This document shows positions 63,995 to 64,000 of a stretch of DNA of 64,000 bases, in pieces. Each line of letters starts with the position of its first letter. Within the stretch, counting starts at the first letter, position 1. The notes beneath the pieces are model-generated. The model had not been told where the DNA came from. It saw only the letters and a list, made by a program, of their open reading frames with translations, and searched no databases. The stretch comes from Meconema thalassinum (Eukaryota; Arthropoda; Insecta; Orthoptera; Tettigoniidae), in the NCBI GenBank assembly GCA_946902985.2, contig OX336389.2, positions 978,022,084-978,086,083 on the forward strand. Direction: 5' to 3'. The translations under genes and the position numbers were made by a program.

Positions 63995-64000
63995 TAATAC

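Noticed and set aside
1..64000. CRISPR arrays, phage or bacterial operons, tRNA or rRNA genes.
   Set aside because: None seen. The repeats are dispersed or nested elements without regular spacers, and no Shine-Dalgarno-linked gene order exists.

Overview
This window is nuclear DNA from an arthropod, most likely an insect with a large, repeat-rich genome. The evidence is spliced protein-coding exons with GT/AG borders, tRNA-derived SINEs with box A/B heads, several APE-type LINE families, and DNA transposons of the Tc1, mariner, pogo/Tigger, piggyBac, hAT and Helitron types. No bacterial, organellar or phage gene was seen. The species cannot be named from the sequence.

The only host gene recognised lies on the minus strand. 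Four exons (56878-57119, 19716-19844, 7670-7889 and 2761-2890, in transcription order) have matching splice phases and encode 241 consecutive codons. These cover the N-terminal part of a BIRC6/BRUCE (Apollon) orthologue: the block before the BIR domain, the complete BIR domain with a CX2CX16HX6C zinc signature, and the start of the following WD-like segment. The gene continues beyond the window at its 3' end and, as far as I can see, at its 5' end too. Nearly everything else is intron, about 37.0, 11.8 and 4.8 kb, filled with mobile elements.

Layout: 0.6-1.65 kb, decayed Tc1; 3.06-6.18 kb, a second Tc1 split by a 1.7-kb insert with terminal inverted repeats and an unrecognised ORF; 8.0-13.8 kb, a small MITE, a LINE fragment, a nearly intact LINE (family A) and an inverted truncated copy of it; 14.4-17.7 kb, a dispersed repeat, a MITE, and a 1.4-kb palindrome set in a 120-bp tandem repeat; 18.4-20.8 kb, two SINEs around exon 2; 21.1-30.1 kb, a Jockey/CR1-like LINE interrupted by a second LINE and by a piggyBac; 30.3-35.2 kb, LINE remnants including a second family A copy; 35.8-38.6 kb, mariner, Helitron and tandem repeats; 38.6-41.9 kb, a family B LINE; 42.8-43.8 kb, an unrecognised coding remnant broken by two opposing SINEs; 43.8-50.3 kb, a mariner containing a family B LINE that itself contains a hAT; 52.0-53.0 kb, a TTAA-type MITE containing a SINE; 53.6-56.6 kb, a nearly intact Tigger; 57.8-64 kb, mariner, Helitron, pogo-like, SINE and unclassified repeats.

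The coding parts of the transposons are nearly all broken by stops, frameshifts or deletions, so the window reads as a layered record of insertions into the introns of one essential giant gene. The most unusual structures are the palindrome, the recurring hammerhead-ribozyme-like motif, the three-level nest at 43.8-50.3 kb, and the TIR-bordered insert at 4.07-5.79 kb. Element limits are given from target-site duplications or terminal repeats where these are visible, and are otherwise approximate.
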